A stretch of 64,000 bases of DNA from Vibrio gazogenes (GTDB lineage Bacteria > Pseudomonadota > Gammaproteobacteria > Enterobacterales > Vibrionaceae). Numbering within the stretch: the first letter of the stretch is position 1; every line of letters starts with the position of its first letter. Below are positions 7,291 to 16,037 of the stretch, piece by piece. The notes under the pieces were generated by a model. That model was not told the DNA's origin and ran no database searches. It saw only the letters and a list, made by a program, of their open reading frames with translations. Position numbers and translations under genes: made by a program. The DNA lies in assembly GCF_002196515.1 (NCBI RefSeq), contig NZ_CP018835.1, forward strand, positions 372,001 through 436,000. The letters are read 5' to 3'.

Positions 7291-7371
7291 CAGATAACGT
7301 TTGAGACCGGGGTAAAAATCACCGTCAATATCACCGCGGATTGTATTGTGCTCATCCCTGATATCAGTTGA
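7291..7371 (+). pseudogene. symE: symE C-terminal fragment
   Basis: The plus strand reads ITFETGVKITVNITADCIVL, then IPDIS and TGA at 7369-7371. This matches the C-terminus of the symE remnant at 6056-6193 but keeps Glu where that copy has a stop. Only the last 26 codons or so remain, joined directly to rhs sequence at 7288. Confidence 0.7.
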
Positions 7372-7379
7372 TATGAAAT

Positions 7380-7416
7380 AAAACAGCCGGGACTATTTTT
7401 AGCCCGGCTGTTTTTT
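7380..7416. terminator. Bidirectional rho-independent terminator (second copy)
   Basis: AACAGCCGGG(7382-7391)/CCCGGCTGTT(7403-7412) followed by T6. Same hairpin as at 6202-6238, again after symE sequence and after an immunity gene on the other strand. Confidence 0.85.
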
Positions 7417-7475
7417 GAAGGGGTCAGGATTTGTGAATCGGGTTAGAGATCTGTCCTGTTAATTTTGCTGCCATA

Positions 7476-7733
7476 TCATTCTACAAAACTATTTTTTGCA
7501 TAATCCAACCAATTATATTGACCAATATCTTCAATACTAGGATTACGAGTTTCAAACTCTTCTAATAAAGTTAAAAAACCTTTTTCTATATCATCAGTAT
7601 CTAATGGATTAAGCCACCCGTACTCGCACTCTTCGCAGTGAAGATACAACCTATTATTTGTTATATCTTCTGTTATTATCAGCCGCCCTTGATGACAGTT
7701 AGAACATTCACAAAACCAATAGAACTTTTCCAT
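7476..7733 (-). CDS. Small zinc-ribbon-like candidate immunity protein
   Basis: An 85-codon ORF starting 10 bases after the toxin frame of the second rhs copy. Two Cys pairs (CECSNCHQG near residue 8 and CEECEYGW near 33) suggest a zinc-ribbon; the C-terminal half is acidic (DTDDIEKGF, LLEEFETRNP). Position makes it the cognate immunity gene of the frameshifted tip upstream. The family is not recognised. It remains intact although the toxin is broken. Confidence 0.6.
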   Translation of the reverse strand: MEKFYWFCECSNCHQGRLIITEDITNNRLYLHCEECEYGWLNPLDTDDIEKGFLTLLEEFETRNPSIEDIGQYNWLDYAKNSFVE

Positions 7734-7742
7734 ACTTAATCT

Positions 7743-9670
7743 CTAATTTCCAGGATATGCAGTTATAATTTTGTTCGAATCAGGAACGAGTTTTATATGT
7801 ACACCATAAAATAACTCCCCTGTATCAGCAGCTTGACCACCTGACCGCCCTACCAGCTTATTCATTGGTACAAATAGACTTCCTTGAGCATCAGGTGATA
7901 ACCCTTCTTGCAATGCTTTGGACCATGCTTGATTAGTAATATCAACTCCATCTCCATAAAATACACCATGACTAGGCTTATTAGGATTATCAACATTATG
8001 AAGGCGAACATGATCTGGGCGACTTTGCCCCTTATTTTCCTTTTGTAGGAACCACAGAATCCCAATCTAACGATTCTTTCTGCACCTGAGGCATTTCTGG
8101 TTCTGGAGAACTCGAATTCCCTGAATTCTTACTCCCCGGACAATTAGTTGCCTTATTATCCAACCCCAGCGGATCCACCCATCCCGTAGGATTCGGCACA
8201 TACTGGTAGTTATTCAGACCACCCGCCAGCCCTATCGGGTCAGCAGTGGTGAAGCGGCCAGTGCTCGGACTATAGTAACGATGACGGTTGTAATGTAAAC
8301 CCGTTTCTGCATCGTAATACTGCCCCTGAAAACGCAGCGGGCTTTGGATTTCTTCAACCTGTTGAGTGAGCACACGACCGTAAGCGCGGTACTGTACTGC
8401 CCACACACTCTGCCCTGCTACATCGGTGATTTCCATCGGTGTGCCGATTTGGTCAAGGTGGTAGTAGTACGGTGTCGCATCTTTACCTTCACCTTTAAGC
8501 AATGCCAGTGGTTTAAAAGTGCCCGGCTCGTAGATGTAGCTCTGGTATTCGCTATTGGTGGTTTCCCCTATCAGGTTATCACCCTGCCACAAATATTCTG
8601 TCGTGGTCGCCTTACCGGCCTTATCAGTGACGGTTTTGTGGGTCCGTCTGCCGAAGGCATCGTATCTGTAGTCGGCTATTGCGCCATCCGGCAGACTGGC
8701 TTTGATAAGCCGGTGCTGGCAGTCGTATTCATAGGTTGTAATGAGGCTCTGCCCCTTACCCCGTTTCTCGGTCATCAGCCGACCGAATTCATCATATTCA
8801 TAGTGACTGTCACCATGAAAGGCCAGTTGGTTGCCCTGCGCATTACCGAGCTTGTCCCCGGTGATGTCATCATGACGCCCGAGGATTTGCGACAATACGT
8901 TCCCCGTCACATCATGCACAAACCGCTCTTCGATATTCCCCCGCACTGCCTTCAAACGTGATAACGGGTCATACTCAAAATGAATATCTCCGTCTTTGCT
9001 GTCACTGATATGAGTCAGATTGCCCCGTGCGTCATAGTTGTAATCCCGTTTACGAGTCACCTGACGGCTCAAACTGCGCTGCTGGTAAGTCAGCCTGCCC
9101 TGCTCGTCATGGGCAAAGCTGCTGATAACAGCGCCCTGATGACGCTCTTTCTCTAAACCATTTTGGTACAGGTGCTGTGTCAAAACTGAGTCATTGAGGT
9201 CAATCTGCTTTAGCACACCGCCTCTGCCACGCTGATACTTCAGCACATTGGCATCGGGAAGCTGCCAGCTTTCAACCTGCCCAAGTGCATCATAGCTAAA
9301 ATAGTTCGAGGCCCAATCCTGATGCTCTTCAGTCACCCGGCCCATCAGGTCATAACGCCATACCAGCGGACGCTCGCCGTCATCTACTTCGGTCAGATTG
9401 CCGTATTCATCGTAGCGGTAGTCAATACTGCTGCCATCGGCCAGCGTCTTCTTAACCAGACGCCCCATCTCATCCCGCTCAAACGTTGTCGTCAGCTCAG
9501 TGCCTTCGGTGCCGGTTTCGGTCTTCTTGGTCAGTTGCCCCAGCAGGTCGTATTCATAGCTGAACATCCGACCGTCGAAGGTGTTTTCCGTCTGTACCAG
9601 ACCATTCGGGTAATAGCCGATACTGTGGGTTTCGCCCCGCTCGTTGGTAATGGCACTGACAAAGTGGAAC
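7743..9670 (-). pseudogene. rhs: 5'-truncated Rhs core 2 with frameshifted toxin tip
   Basis: Core sequence is almost identical to the copy at 3155-5099 and is truncated at the same FHFVSA codon (base 9670) next to a CRISPR repeat. After GWVDPLGL the frame runs PGSKNSGNSSSPEPEMPQVQ, KESLDWDSVVPTKGK and stops (TAA near 8032). The adjacent frame continues without a gap: KGQSRPDHVRLHNVDNPNKP, SHGVFYGDGVDITNQAWSKA, a middle with SLFVPMNKLVGRSGGQAADT, and an end at IITAYPGN with TAG at 7743-7745. A one-base deletion in the A-run of GGAAAATAAGGGG explains both frames. The tip family is unknown to me. Confidence 0.8.
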
Positions 9671-9675
9671 AGTCA

Positions 9676-9947
9676 GGTTCATCCCCGTGTGTACGGGGAA
9701 CACGGTGATAACCCTCGACCAATCCGTGCCGGCTACGGTTCATCCCCGTGTGTACGGGGAACACGGCCAAAGCCCGGCCAAATCCGGCTTATCCCGCGGT
9801 TCATCCCCGTGTGTACGGGGAACACTGGCTAACTGTATTGTCCGTGATAGTTTTGCACGGTTCATCCCCGTGTGTACGGGGAACACGCAAAGCAGCAGAA
9901 GAGGCCGAGCGAATTAGACGGTTCATCCCCGTGTGTACGGGGAACAC
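9676..9947 (-). CRISPR. Type I-E CRISPR array 2 (5 repeats, 4 spacers)
   Basis: Repeats at 9676-9703, 9737-9764, 9798-9825, 9859-9886 and 9920-9947 are identical and carry the CGGGGAACAC form throughout, with exact 61-base periodicity and four 33-base spacers. Flanks match array 1 on both sides: truncated rhs plus AGTCA on the left, the same leader on the right. No spacer is shared with array 1. Spacers are more GC-rich than the cassettes around them; the leader-proximal one reads as plausible coding sequence. No cas genes nearby. Confidence 0.95.
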
Positions 9948-10067
9948 TCTAAATATAGATCATTGATCAATAAAAAGAAATTTCATCATTAACAATCTAC
10001 CAACATTTTAAAGCGTAAAATCCACCTTTTCAAAGCGCTGCAACTGGGTCGAATTTTATCAATTCCA
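9948..10067 (-). promoter_or_regulatory. CRISPR leader, array 2
   Basis: Nearly identical to the array 1 leader. The complement of 9992-10004 is GTTGGTAGATTGT, again 44 bases ahead of the first repeat and ending TTTAGA. It differs from leader 1 at a few bases near 10014-10017 (GCGT against GAGC). Confidence 0.8.
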
Positions 10068-10151
10068 GACGCTCATCGGCTGATTATTTTGAGAACCCAC
10101 ACCCAAAATCTCATACTTTTTTCATACTTTTATTTTCCCAAAAACAGATAA

Positions 10152-10377
10152 CCTACGCTCTGCACTGGCAAAATCCGGTGCCGGGCGTAGGAACCCGCTG
10201 ATATCTATCCAGACATTATAGGTTGCTAACTTTACGTTGGTTTTTTACTATATGCGGCCTCAGCACATCTGAATTATGGTGAGCTGGGCAAGGCAGCTTT
10301 GGCTGGCCGTGTCCTGGATTACGGCATTCCTACACCTTGTTCCAGTTCACCACCCGAGCGTAGGAACTCCTGTGGTG
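10152..10377 (+). ncRNA. Conserved structured RNA element, copy B
   Basis: Identical to copy A over the pairing elements, consistent with the 4.57-kb tandem duplication. All stems listed for copy A are present, from CCTACGC at 10152 to GTGGTG ending at 10377. It is followed by the second 65-codon ORF on the same strand. Confidence 0.6.
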
Positions 10378-10410
10378 AAATTATTTTGATCACTATCCAG
10401 GAGTCAAATA

Positions 10411-10608
10411 ATGTACGAAACCATCCCTTACGATCACCAATTCGCCCAAAAAGCCCGCGAATATCTGCGTCAGTTAGAAGAAATATTTGAAGCCGAACAG
10501 CGGCACAATAGTCAAGAGCTGCGCGACGTGCTGCTGTATCTGAATAACCTGATTACCACCCATTACGTGCGCTATCATGAAGAGCCGGATGAATCAGATT
10601 TGGTGTGA
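10411..10608 (+). CDS. 65-residue helical protein, copy B
   Basis: ATG preceded by the same CAGGAG site as copy A. The protein differs from copy A in only a few residues (for example RDVLLYL for RNVLLYL and PDESDLV for PGESDLM). It has the same two-helix hairpin with acidic tail and is followed by the CGAGCCGC hairpin. The gene faces, tail to tail, the immunity gene of the third rhs fragment. Confidence 0.75.
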   Translation: MYETIPYDHQFAQKAREYLRQLEEIFEAEQRHNSQELRDVLLYLNNLITTHYVRYHEEPDESDLV

Positions 10609-10628
10609 TGATTGATTGGTCGATTCAG

Positions 10629-10652
10629 TTTTCGAGCCGCTATTGCGGCTCG
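10629..10652 (+). terminator. Hairpin after 65-codon ORF copy B
   Basis: TTTT then CGAGCCGC-TATT-GCGGCTCG (10633-10652). Same stem as at 5998, different loop; the T-tract on the 3' side is weak (ATT). Confidence 0.65.
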
Positions 10653-10679
10653 ATTAGGATTCCATATAAAAATGTAAAA

Positions 10680-10910
10680 TCAAACATTAGATATATATGG
10701 TTTTTCACCCTTTTTTATCAAGTGTTCTTGCAATGAACGTAAAACCTTCATCAATTTACTTCTATCATTAATAATCATACTAGCTTCTTCTTCATTAATC
10801 TCATCCTCTCGAATAGCAACTTGATGAGCACCAGCATCATATCTTATGTAATATTTCCCATCATTTTTAAATATGGCAATATTATCTTCATCATAAATTT
10901 TTTCTTTCAT
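10680..10910 (-). CDS. Candidate immunity protein for the third Rhs tip
   Basis: A 76-codon ORF beginning six bases after the rhs stop codon. The protein (MKEKIYDEDNIAIFKNDGKY...) is acidic in its middle and Lys-rich at the end, with no signal peptide. Family unknown; role inferred from position behind the toxin tip and from small size. Confidence 0.55.
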   Translation of the reverse strand: MKEKIYDEDNIAIFKNDGKYYIRYDAGAHQVAIREDEINEEEASMIINDRSKLMKVLRSLQEHLIKKGEKPYISNV

Positions 10911-10916
10911 AAATAA

Positions 10917-13790
10917 TTACTTTTTAAAAATCAAATGAACTGAATATTGATTAGGGAGAACAGGATCTATAACAGCTTCAGGCAATCCTCCAGGGTATGT
11001 AAAACCTCCGGGACGCCAGTAGTCGTCATAAGCTGCATATTCGTTTCCACTAGGAATTCTATAGCTTTTAGGCTTAGGAATATCAATTAGTACCGGAGAA
11101 TCACCCAAATAATTGGGATCCATCCCTAGCAATTTCTCTAAAACTCTTGGATTACCATTAGCTTTTTCTATCGCATCAAGGGCTGTAGTTTTTGGCATAA
11201 CCCATGTTTCATCGTAACCAATTTTTCCCGTAGGTGCTGAAGGCTGAATTCGTGCCACACCATTTTTAAATAATGCTGCGTGCGCATCTCTATATTCTTG
11301 TGATAAGTAGGTTTCAGGAAGAGGTCTTTCCCCTTTTTTTATACTTAATACTTTATCAACAGTCTCTTGAGGAATTGTCCCAGCATTAATTTGGGGGTTC
11401 CCTGCACAACTCCCCTCACACTGATTCAACCCCAGCGGATCCACCCATCCCGTCGGATTCACCACATACTGGTAGTTGTTTAAACCACCCGCGAGGCCAA
11501 TTGGGTCCGGGGTGATAAACCGACCGGAGTCAGGGCTATAGTAACGATGGCGGTTGTAATGTAAACCCGTTTCTTCATCGTAATACTGCCCCTGAAAACG
11601 TAGTGGGCTGACGATTTCGGCCTTGCGCTGGTAAGCCACATTGCCGTAACTGTGATAATCCACCGACCAGGCAACACGGCCTTCTGCATCGGTGATTTCC
11701 AGCGGGGTGCCGATTTGGTCAAGGTGGTAGAAGTACGGTGTTGCATTCTCCGCCCCTTCACCGGTGACCAGCGCCAGCGGTTTAAAGCTGCCGTATTCGT
11801 ACAGATAGGTCTGATAGTGATGCTCACCCGATTCGGCCAGCAGCTTGTCACCCTGCCATAAAAACTCAGTGGTGGTCTGGTGACCGGTTTTGTCAGTGAC
11901 CGTTTTATGGGTTCTTCTGCCAAAGGCATCGTATTGGTATTCCGCAAGGGTGCCGTCGGGCTTTTCAACGTGAGTCAGGCGGTGCTGGCCGTCGTATTGA
12001 TAGCGAGTAATGAGGGACTGATTGGTGCCGCGCGCTTCCTGTATCAGATTACCAAATTCATCATACTGATAGTGTCGGTCTCCCTGAAACAGCAGCCGGT
12101 TGCCTTCAACATTGCTCTGCCGGCTCTGTATCAGGTTGCCTGCCGGGTCGTGGGCAAAGTTCTCACTCAGGCTGCCGCGCACCTGCGTCAGACGGTCTAA
12201 CGGGTCATAGTGATATTGTGTCAACCCACGCAGGTTATCTTCCACCTGCGTTAAGTTCCCCGAGCGGTTGTACTGATAACGGCGGAACAACGTCTGTTGC
12301 TGAGCCTGACTGACCCGATGCTCGGTCAGGCGACCGGTTTCATCATACTGAAAATGACTGCTCAGCGCCCCCTGCGTCCGGCGGGTTTCCAGACCACTGA
12401 CCTGATATTGGTGTTGTGTCAGGCAGTGACCGTTCAGATTGACCTGATGCAGCCGCCCGTGTTGGAAGTCATAGTCAAGCTGCTGCCCGTCCGGCAGTAA
12501 CTGAGCCGTGATGTGGCCCAGCGCATCATAACGATAACCGGTGGTTGCCCACCCCTGATGCTCGGTAGTCAACCGGCCCAGCACATCATAGGCATACGCC
12601 AGCGGCCAACGGCCGTCATCCACCCCGGTCAGATTGCCGAGTAAGTCATAGCTGTACTGAATTGTCGATTCATCCGGCAGGGTTTTCTCAATCAGCTTGC
12701 CCTGTGCGTCATACGCGTAACGGGTCGTCAGCTCGGTGCCTTCACTGCCGATTTCTGTTTTTGCCGTCAGTTGCGTGTGCGCGTCATATTCATAGACAAA
12801 CTGACGCCCGTCAAAGGTCACTTCCCGCTGGACATGGCCGGTCGGCGTGTAGTCTATCTGATAGCGCTCACCGCGCTCATTGATAATGGCACTGACAAAG
12901 TGGAACGGGTTGTCATAACGATACTGGACCGTACTGCCGTCCGGGTTGGTCTTCTGCGTCACCAGATGCAGCGGGAACTCATAATCGTAGGTAGTGGCTC
13001 TGCCCTGCTCATCGGTGAACTTGGTGACCTTGTTATAGGCGTTGTATTCATAAAAGCGGGTCTGCCCGCCCGGCAATACCTGTTTGGTCAACCGCCCGCT
13101 GCGGTCATAGGAGAGCTCTGTAACGCCCTGACTGTCATGACGCAGCCGCAACCGCCCCAGAATATCGTAGCGGTAACGAATCACTTCCCCCTGCGGGGTG
13201 GTCTCATCGACCAGATGACCGTTGCGGCTCCAGGTCAGTTGGTGAATGTCACCATCCGGATAAGTGATTTTCTCAATCAGGCCGTGGTCGTTGTAATCGT
13301 AAGTGGTGGTATGACCGAGCGGGTCGGTCTGCTCGGTGATATGACCCCAGCGGTCATGTCGGTAACGCCACACGGCTTTGTCCTGCTGCACCTGAGTCAG
13401 CAAGCCGTTCCGGTATGAAAAATGGGTTGTCAGTCCGTTCGGCGCAATTTTAGCGACCAACTCACCGGCATCGTTGTACACCGATTCGGTGACATTGCCG
13501 AGCGCATCAGTCTCTTTAGTCAGCCGCCCTTTGTCATCATAGGCCTTGAGGTACTCCCCGCCGCTGCCGTCCACTTCTTTAATCAGCCGCGCGTTTTCAT
13601 CATGCTGGTAAACTTGCTGCGAGCCGTCGCTGTTGGTCAGCGTCACCGTCCCGGCCTCTTCATCCCAGTCATAGCGGGTATCGACCTGCGTCAGGTTACT
13701 GTACTGGCGCACCGCCCGAACATCCTTCCCTTCGCCCTGCCATTCCCAGCGGAACACCGCCCCACCGGCCAGCTCGCGCGACTGAATCAC
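10917..13790 (-). CDS. rhs: Rhs protein fragment 3 (longest core) with variable tip
   Basis: 957 codons from a GTG at 13790; the frame is open upstream to a TAA near 13840 and reads LKSSLKQYTYDAQHV, which is still YD-repeat sequence, so the true N-terminus is missing. It carries dozens of YD repeats, the shell-closing region (HRYYSPDSGRFITPDPIGLA) and GWVDPLGL. The tip has GERPLPETYLSQEYRDAH, IGYDETWVMPKT, and YDDYWRPGGFTYPGGLPEAV near the end. The tip family is not identified. The core differs clearly from copies 1 and 2, so it belongs to another lineage. Delivery would normally need the lost N-terminal region. Confidence 0.8.
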   Translation of the reverse strand: MIQSRELAGGAVFRWEWQGEGKDVRAVRQYSNLTQVDTRYDWDEEAGTVTLTNSDGSQQVYQHDENARLIKEVDGSGGEYLKAYDDKGRLTKETDALGNVTESVYNDAGELVAKIAPNGLTTHFSYRNGLLTQVQQDKAVWRYRHDRWGHITEQTDPLGHTTTYDYNDHGLIEKITYPDGDIHQLTWSRNGHLVDETTPQGEVIRYRYDILGRLRLRHDSQGVTELSYDRSGRLTKQVLPGGQTRFYEYNAYNKVTKFTDEQGRATTYDYEFPLHLVTQKTNPDGSTVQYRYDNPFHFVSAIINERGERYQIDYTPTGHVQREVTFDGRQFVYEYDAHTQLTAKTEIGSEGTELTTRYAYDAQGKLIEKTLPDESTIQYSYDLLGNLTGVDDGRWPLAYAYDVLGRLTTEHQGWATTGYRYDALGHITAQLLPDGQQLDYDFQHGRLHQVNLNGHCLTQHQYQVSGLETRRTQGALSSHFQYDETGRLTEHRVSQAQQQTLFRRYQYNRSGNLTQVEDNLRGLTQYHYDPLDRLTQVRGSLSENFAHDPAGNLIQSRQSNVEGNRLLFQGDRHYQYDEFGNLIQEARGTNQSLITRYQYDGQHRLTHVEKPDGTLAEYQYDAFGRRTHKTVTDKTGHQTTTEFLWQGDKLLAESGEHHYQTYLYEYGSFKPLALVTGEGAENATPYFYHLDQIGTPLEITDAEGRVAWSVDYHSYGNVAYQRKAEIVSPLRFQGQYYDEETGLHYNRHRYYSPDSGRFITPDPIGLAGGLNNYQYVVNPTGWVDPLGLNQCEGSCAGNPQINAGTIPQETVDKVLSIKKGERPLPETYLSQEYRDAHAALFKNGVARIQPSAPTGKIGYDETWVMPKTTALDAIEKANGNPRVLEKLLGMDPNYLGDSPVLIDIPKPKSYRIPSGNEYAAYDDYWRPGGFTYPGGLPEAVIDPVLPNQYSVHLIFKK

Positions 13791-14010
13791 ATGTTGGGCA
13801 TCGTAGGTATATTGTTTGAGAGAGGATTTTAATGATTAAAAAGGTGGTAACTCATTCATACCCCTTTTCCCTTTAGAGCAACTAATCACGCTACACCTAG
13901 TTATCTATATTTGACCAAATTCCCCTAATGCATCAATATGATTATCCATATGACACGCTTCTATCAACTGATTCAGTAGCTATTCAAAGTGTTAAACGAC
14001 AGGAGGTAGC

Positions 14011-14553
14011 TTGTTAGACTTTAAACGTGTGGAAATGTATTTTTATACTGTCTTTGCTTTAATTTTGGCAATGAAGCTGGGGATTACATTTGAATCTCTG
14101 TCACTCAACCTCGGCGTAGTAACTATTAATAATGTCACGGTGCCTAAAGTAGAGCTGATTACTCAATTAGTAGCGATTATCCTTGGCTTTGCGTGTTGTA
14201 TTTTTAACTGGAAAGTACTTAAAAATGAACAGAAAAAGATATCGCAGTCACACTCTAGACTAATTTATTATGTTAATCACAAACTTCAAGAAACAACTGG
14301 CAACAAAAGAGATCGTGTATCAAAAGCGATTTTACTAGGCTGGTCACACCCTACAGTTAATACAGGGACTTGGACATCATATCGTTCAGCAAGAAAAAAG
14401 GTAGTAGTTCAAACTCCTTTGGAATTACTAATCGCAGTAAAATTTGAATCTTCATTTTTAGCTTTAGTCAAAACGATATTTTGTTGGCTACTTCCTTTTT
14501 TTACTACGATTGCACTGATTGTTGTCATTTATCAAAACGTTATACGAATGTAG
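14011..14553 (+). CDS. Membrane protein of unknown function, gene 1 of a pair
   Basis: TTG start with a perfect AGGAGG four bases upstream. The 180-residue protein has hydrophobic segments at about 10-25 (YFYTVFALILAMKLGI), 50-65 (ITQLVAIILGFACCIFNW) and 155-175 (IFCWLLPFFTTIALIVVIYQ), with a basic cytosolic middle. Family not recognised. It is AT-rich, has no rhs similarity and lies 75 bases upstream of a DUF3800 gene on the same strand. A membrane protein paired with a predicted nuclease-like protein inside a defence- and toxin-rich island suggests a two-gene phage-defence or abortive-infection module, which is inference only. Confidence 0.7.
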   Translation: MLDFKRVEMYFYTVFALILAMKLGITFESLSLNLGVVTINNVTVPKVELITQLVAIILGFACCIFNWKVLKNEQKKISQSHSRLIYYVNHKLQETTGNKRDRVSKAILLGWSHPTVNTGTWTSYRSARKKVVVQTPLELLIAVKFESSFLALVKTIFCWLLPFFTTIALIVVIYQNVIRM

Positions 14554-14627
14554 GCAGTCTAGAAATAAAAATAAACGGATAAATATCGAAATTGACCTTC
14601 TTTTGAGAATTGCATAAGGGGAATAAA

Positions 14628-15740
14628 ATGGATGTAAATGAGCTTAGAGAGATGCTCATCAAGTATAATGATCTTAGAAATACTGATGAAGTCTATACGT
14701 TTTATTATGATGAAACGAATAACATCCGAAAGCTATATTTAAAAGATTCTGGTTTTAATGTTAACAAGACGGATAATTTCATTCTTGCAGGCATACTGCA
14801 CAAAGGGTTCAGCACTGGCAGTGATTATTCAACTCTATTTAAAATGCTTAATCTTCAAAAAAGTGCTCAGGAGCTAAAGCTCAAGCATATTGCTAAGGGT
14901 GATTTTTTGGATATGCTTAAATCTGATAAGCTTTTAATTATTCTAAACTGGCTCATCGAAAACAAATTCTACATTCATTATTTTAATCTTAATATCATAT
15001 ACTGGTCTATTATTGACATTATTGATTCTATTATTGGTGAGTTAGATCATCCTTTTTATATCATGAATCACATGTCACTTAAAAGCGATTTTTATGAACT
15101 TGCCAATAGCAATTCTGATGTTTTTCTGAATGCTCTACATGAGTTTAACTATCCAGATATTCCAGAAGAAAAAGCTCATGAGTTTTGCTTATGGCTTATC
15201 GATTTTACATGCATACACAGTTGTATGCTGTCTAATTTTCGAGCGAATGTGCTCGAAAATTTGGTTAAAGAATCTCTGAGAATCGAAAGTCTACCGTTCA
15301 TATCGGGATTTCATGGTCGAGTACTGATCGATAGCTTTATGGTATTTTATTTAAGAAATCTGTATATATTTAAAAATTCCATTCACATATTTGATGAAGA
15401 AAAAAGCATTCAGGATGACGTTAAAGATTTCCCGTTAACTGATAATGGCATGCCAATACATAATCATGAATTCGTTACATCCCACAACTCAGAGGCTGTT
15501 CAACTATCTGATATTATAGCAGGCTTTTTAGGTAAGTATTTTTCTTACTTAAAAGATGTAAATGACGAGCAATTAGTGCTTGATAAGGCAGGCTTAACTA
15601 GCAAGCAATTTAAGACGCTTTCTGCGTTAAAACACATTATTGATGTTTCAGACGATGTTAGCAGAGGATTTTTTAATGTAGTTAGCAGCGAGGGAGAGCA
15701 ACGAAGAAATAACCATTTTTTACATGGTGTAAATTTGTAA
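14628..15740 (+). CDS. DUF3800 domain protein
   Basis: The start is taken at ATG 14628 because AAGGGG stands six bases upstream; an in-frame TTG at 14610 is weaker. The 370-residue protein has the DUF3800 hallmark near its N-terminus (YTFYYDETNNIRKLYLKD, a strand followed by DE), FILAGILHKG, and late acidic/His positions in HNSEAVQLSDIIAGF. DUF3800 proteins have an RNase H-like fold and are frequent in defence islands; biochemical function is unproven. Here it forms a likely operon with the membrane protein upstream. Base composition is much more AT-rich than the flanking rhs core. Confidence 0.75.
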   Translation: MDVNELREMLIKYNDLRNTDEVYTFYYDETNNIRKLYLKDSGFNVNKTDNFILAGILHKGFSTGSDYSTLFKMLNLQKSAQELKLKHIAKGDFLDMLKSDKLLIILNWLIENKFYIHYFNLNIIYWSIIDIIDSIIGELDHPFYIMNHMSLKSDFYELANSNSDVFLNALHEFNYPDIPEEKAHEFCLWLIDFTCIHSCMLSNFRANVLENLVKESLRIESLPFISGFHGRVLIDSFMVFYLRNLYIFKNSIHIFDEEKSIQDDVKDFPLTDNGMPIHNHEFVTSHNSEAVQLSDIIAGFLGKYFSYLKDVNDEQLVLDKAGLTSKQFKTLSALKHIIDVSDDVSRGFFNVVSSEGEQRRNNHFLHGVNL

Positions 15741-15954
15741 GGGTTAAAGTCTGCTTTTGTCACGAAACAGAGTGTCAGGTTTGGTTTAGCTCTAAAATGA
15801 AAGTGTTAGATAGAGTTGTGATCTGCACCTTTGATACTGGACATAAAGCTAACGACTTTCCAAACTTGTAGTTATCCATAAATTGCTAATTTAGGAAAGC
15901 CGCTGACAAACATCTGTCCAATTCCTTTTTAAAACTGTACTCAAATTCGCTGAA
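15741..15954. other. Intergenic, nothing recognised
   Basis: AT-rich sequence between the DUF3800 gene and the third structured-RNA module. No ORF, repeat or clear terminator was seen. Homology to the other two modules begins at about 15955 (ACGCTCATCGGCTGATT). Confidence 0.5.
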
Positions 15955-16037
15955 ACGCTCATCGGCTGATTATTTTGAGAACCTACACCCAAAATCTCAT
16001 ACTTTTTTAATACTTTTATTTTCCCAAAAACAGATAA

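Noticed and set aside
7862..8065. 67-codon hydrophobic ORF suggesting a small membrane toxin
   Set aside because: It is the third frame of the frameshifted Rhs tip; the frame that joins the rhs core and ends just before the immunity gene explains the region better.
5105..9947. Search by eye for spacers matching the rest of the window (self-targeting)
   Set aside because: No convincing match was found, but this was not an exhaustive alignment, so no claim is made.
9531..9966. ORFs of 62-79 codons across CRISPR array 2 with repeated peptides such as HPRVYGEH and SSPCVRGT
   Set aside because: They are translations of the CRISPR repeats; every frame through a repeat gives such peptides and there is no start context.
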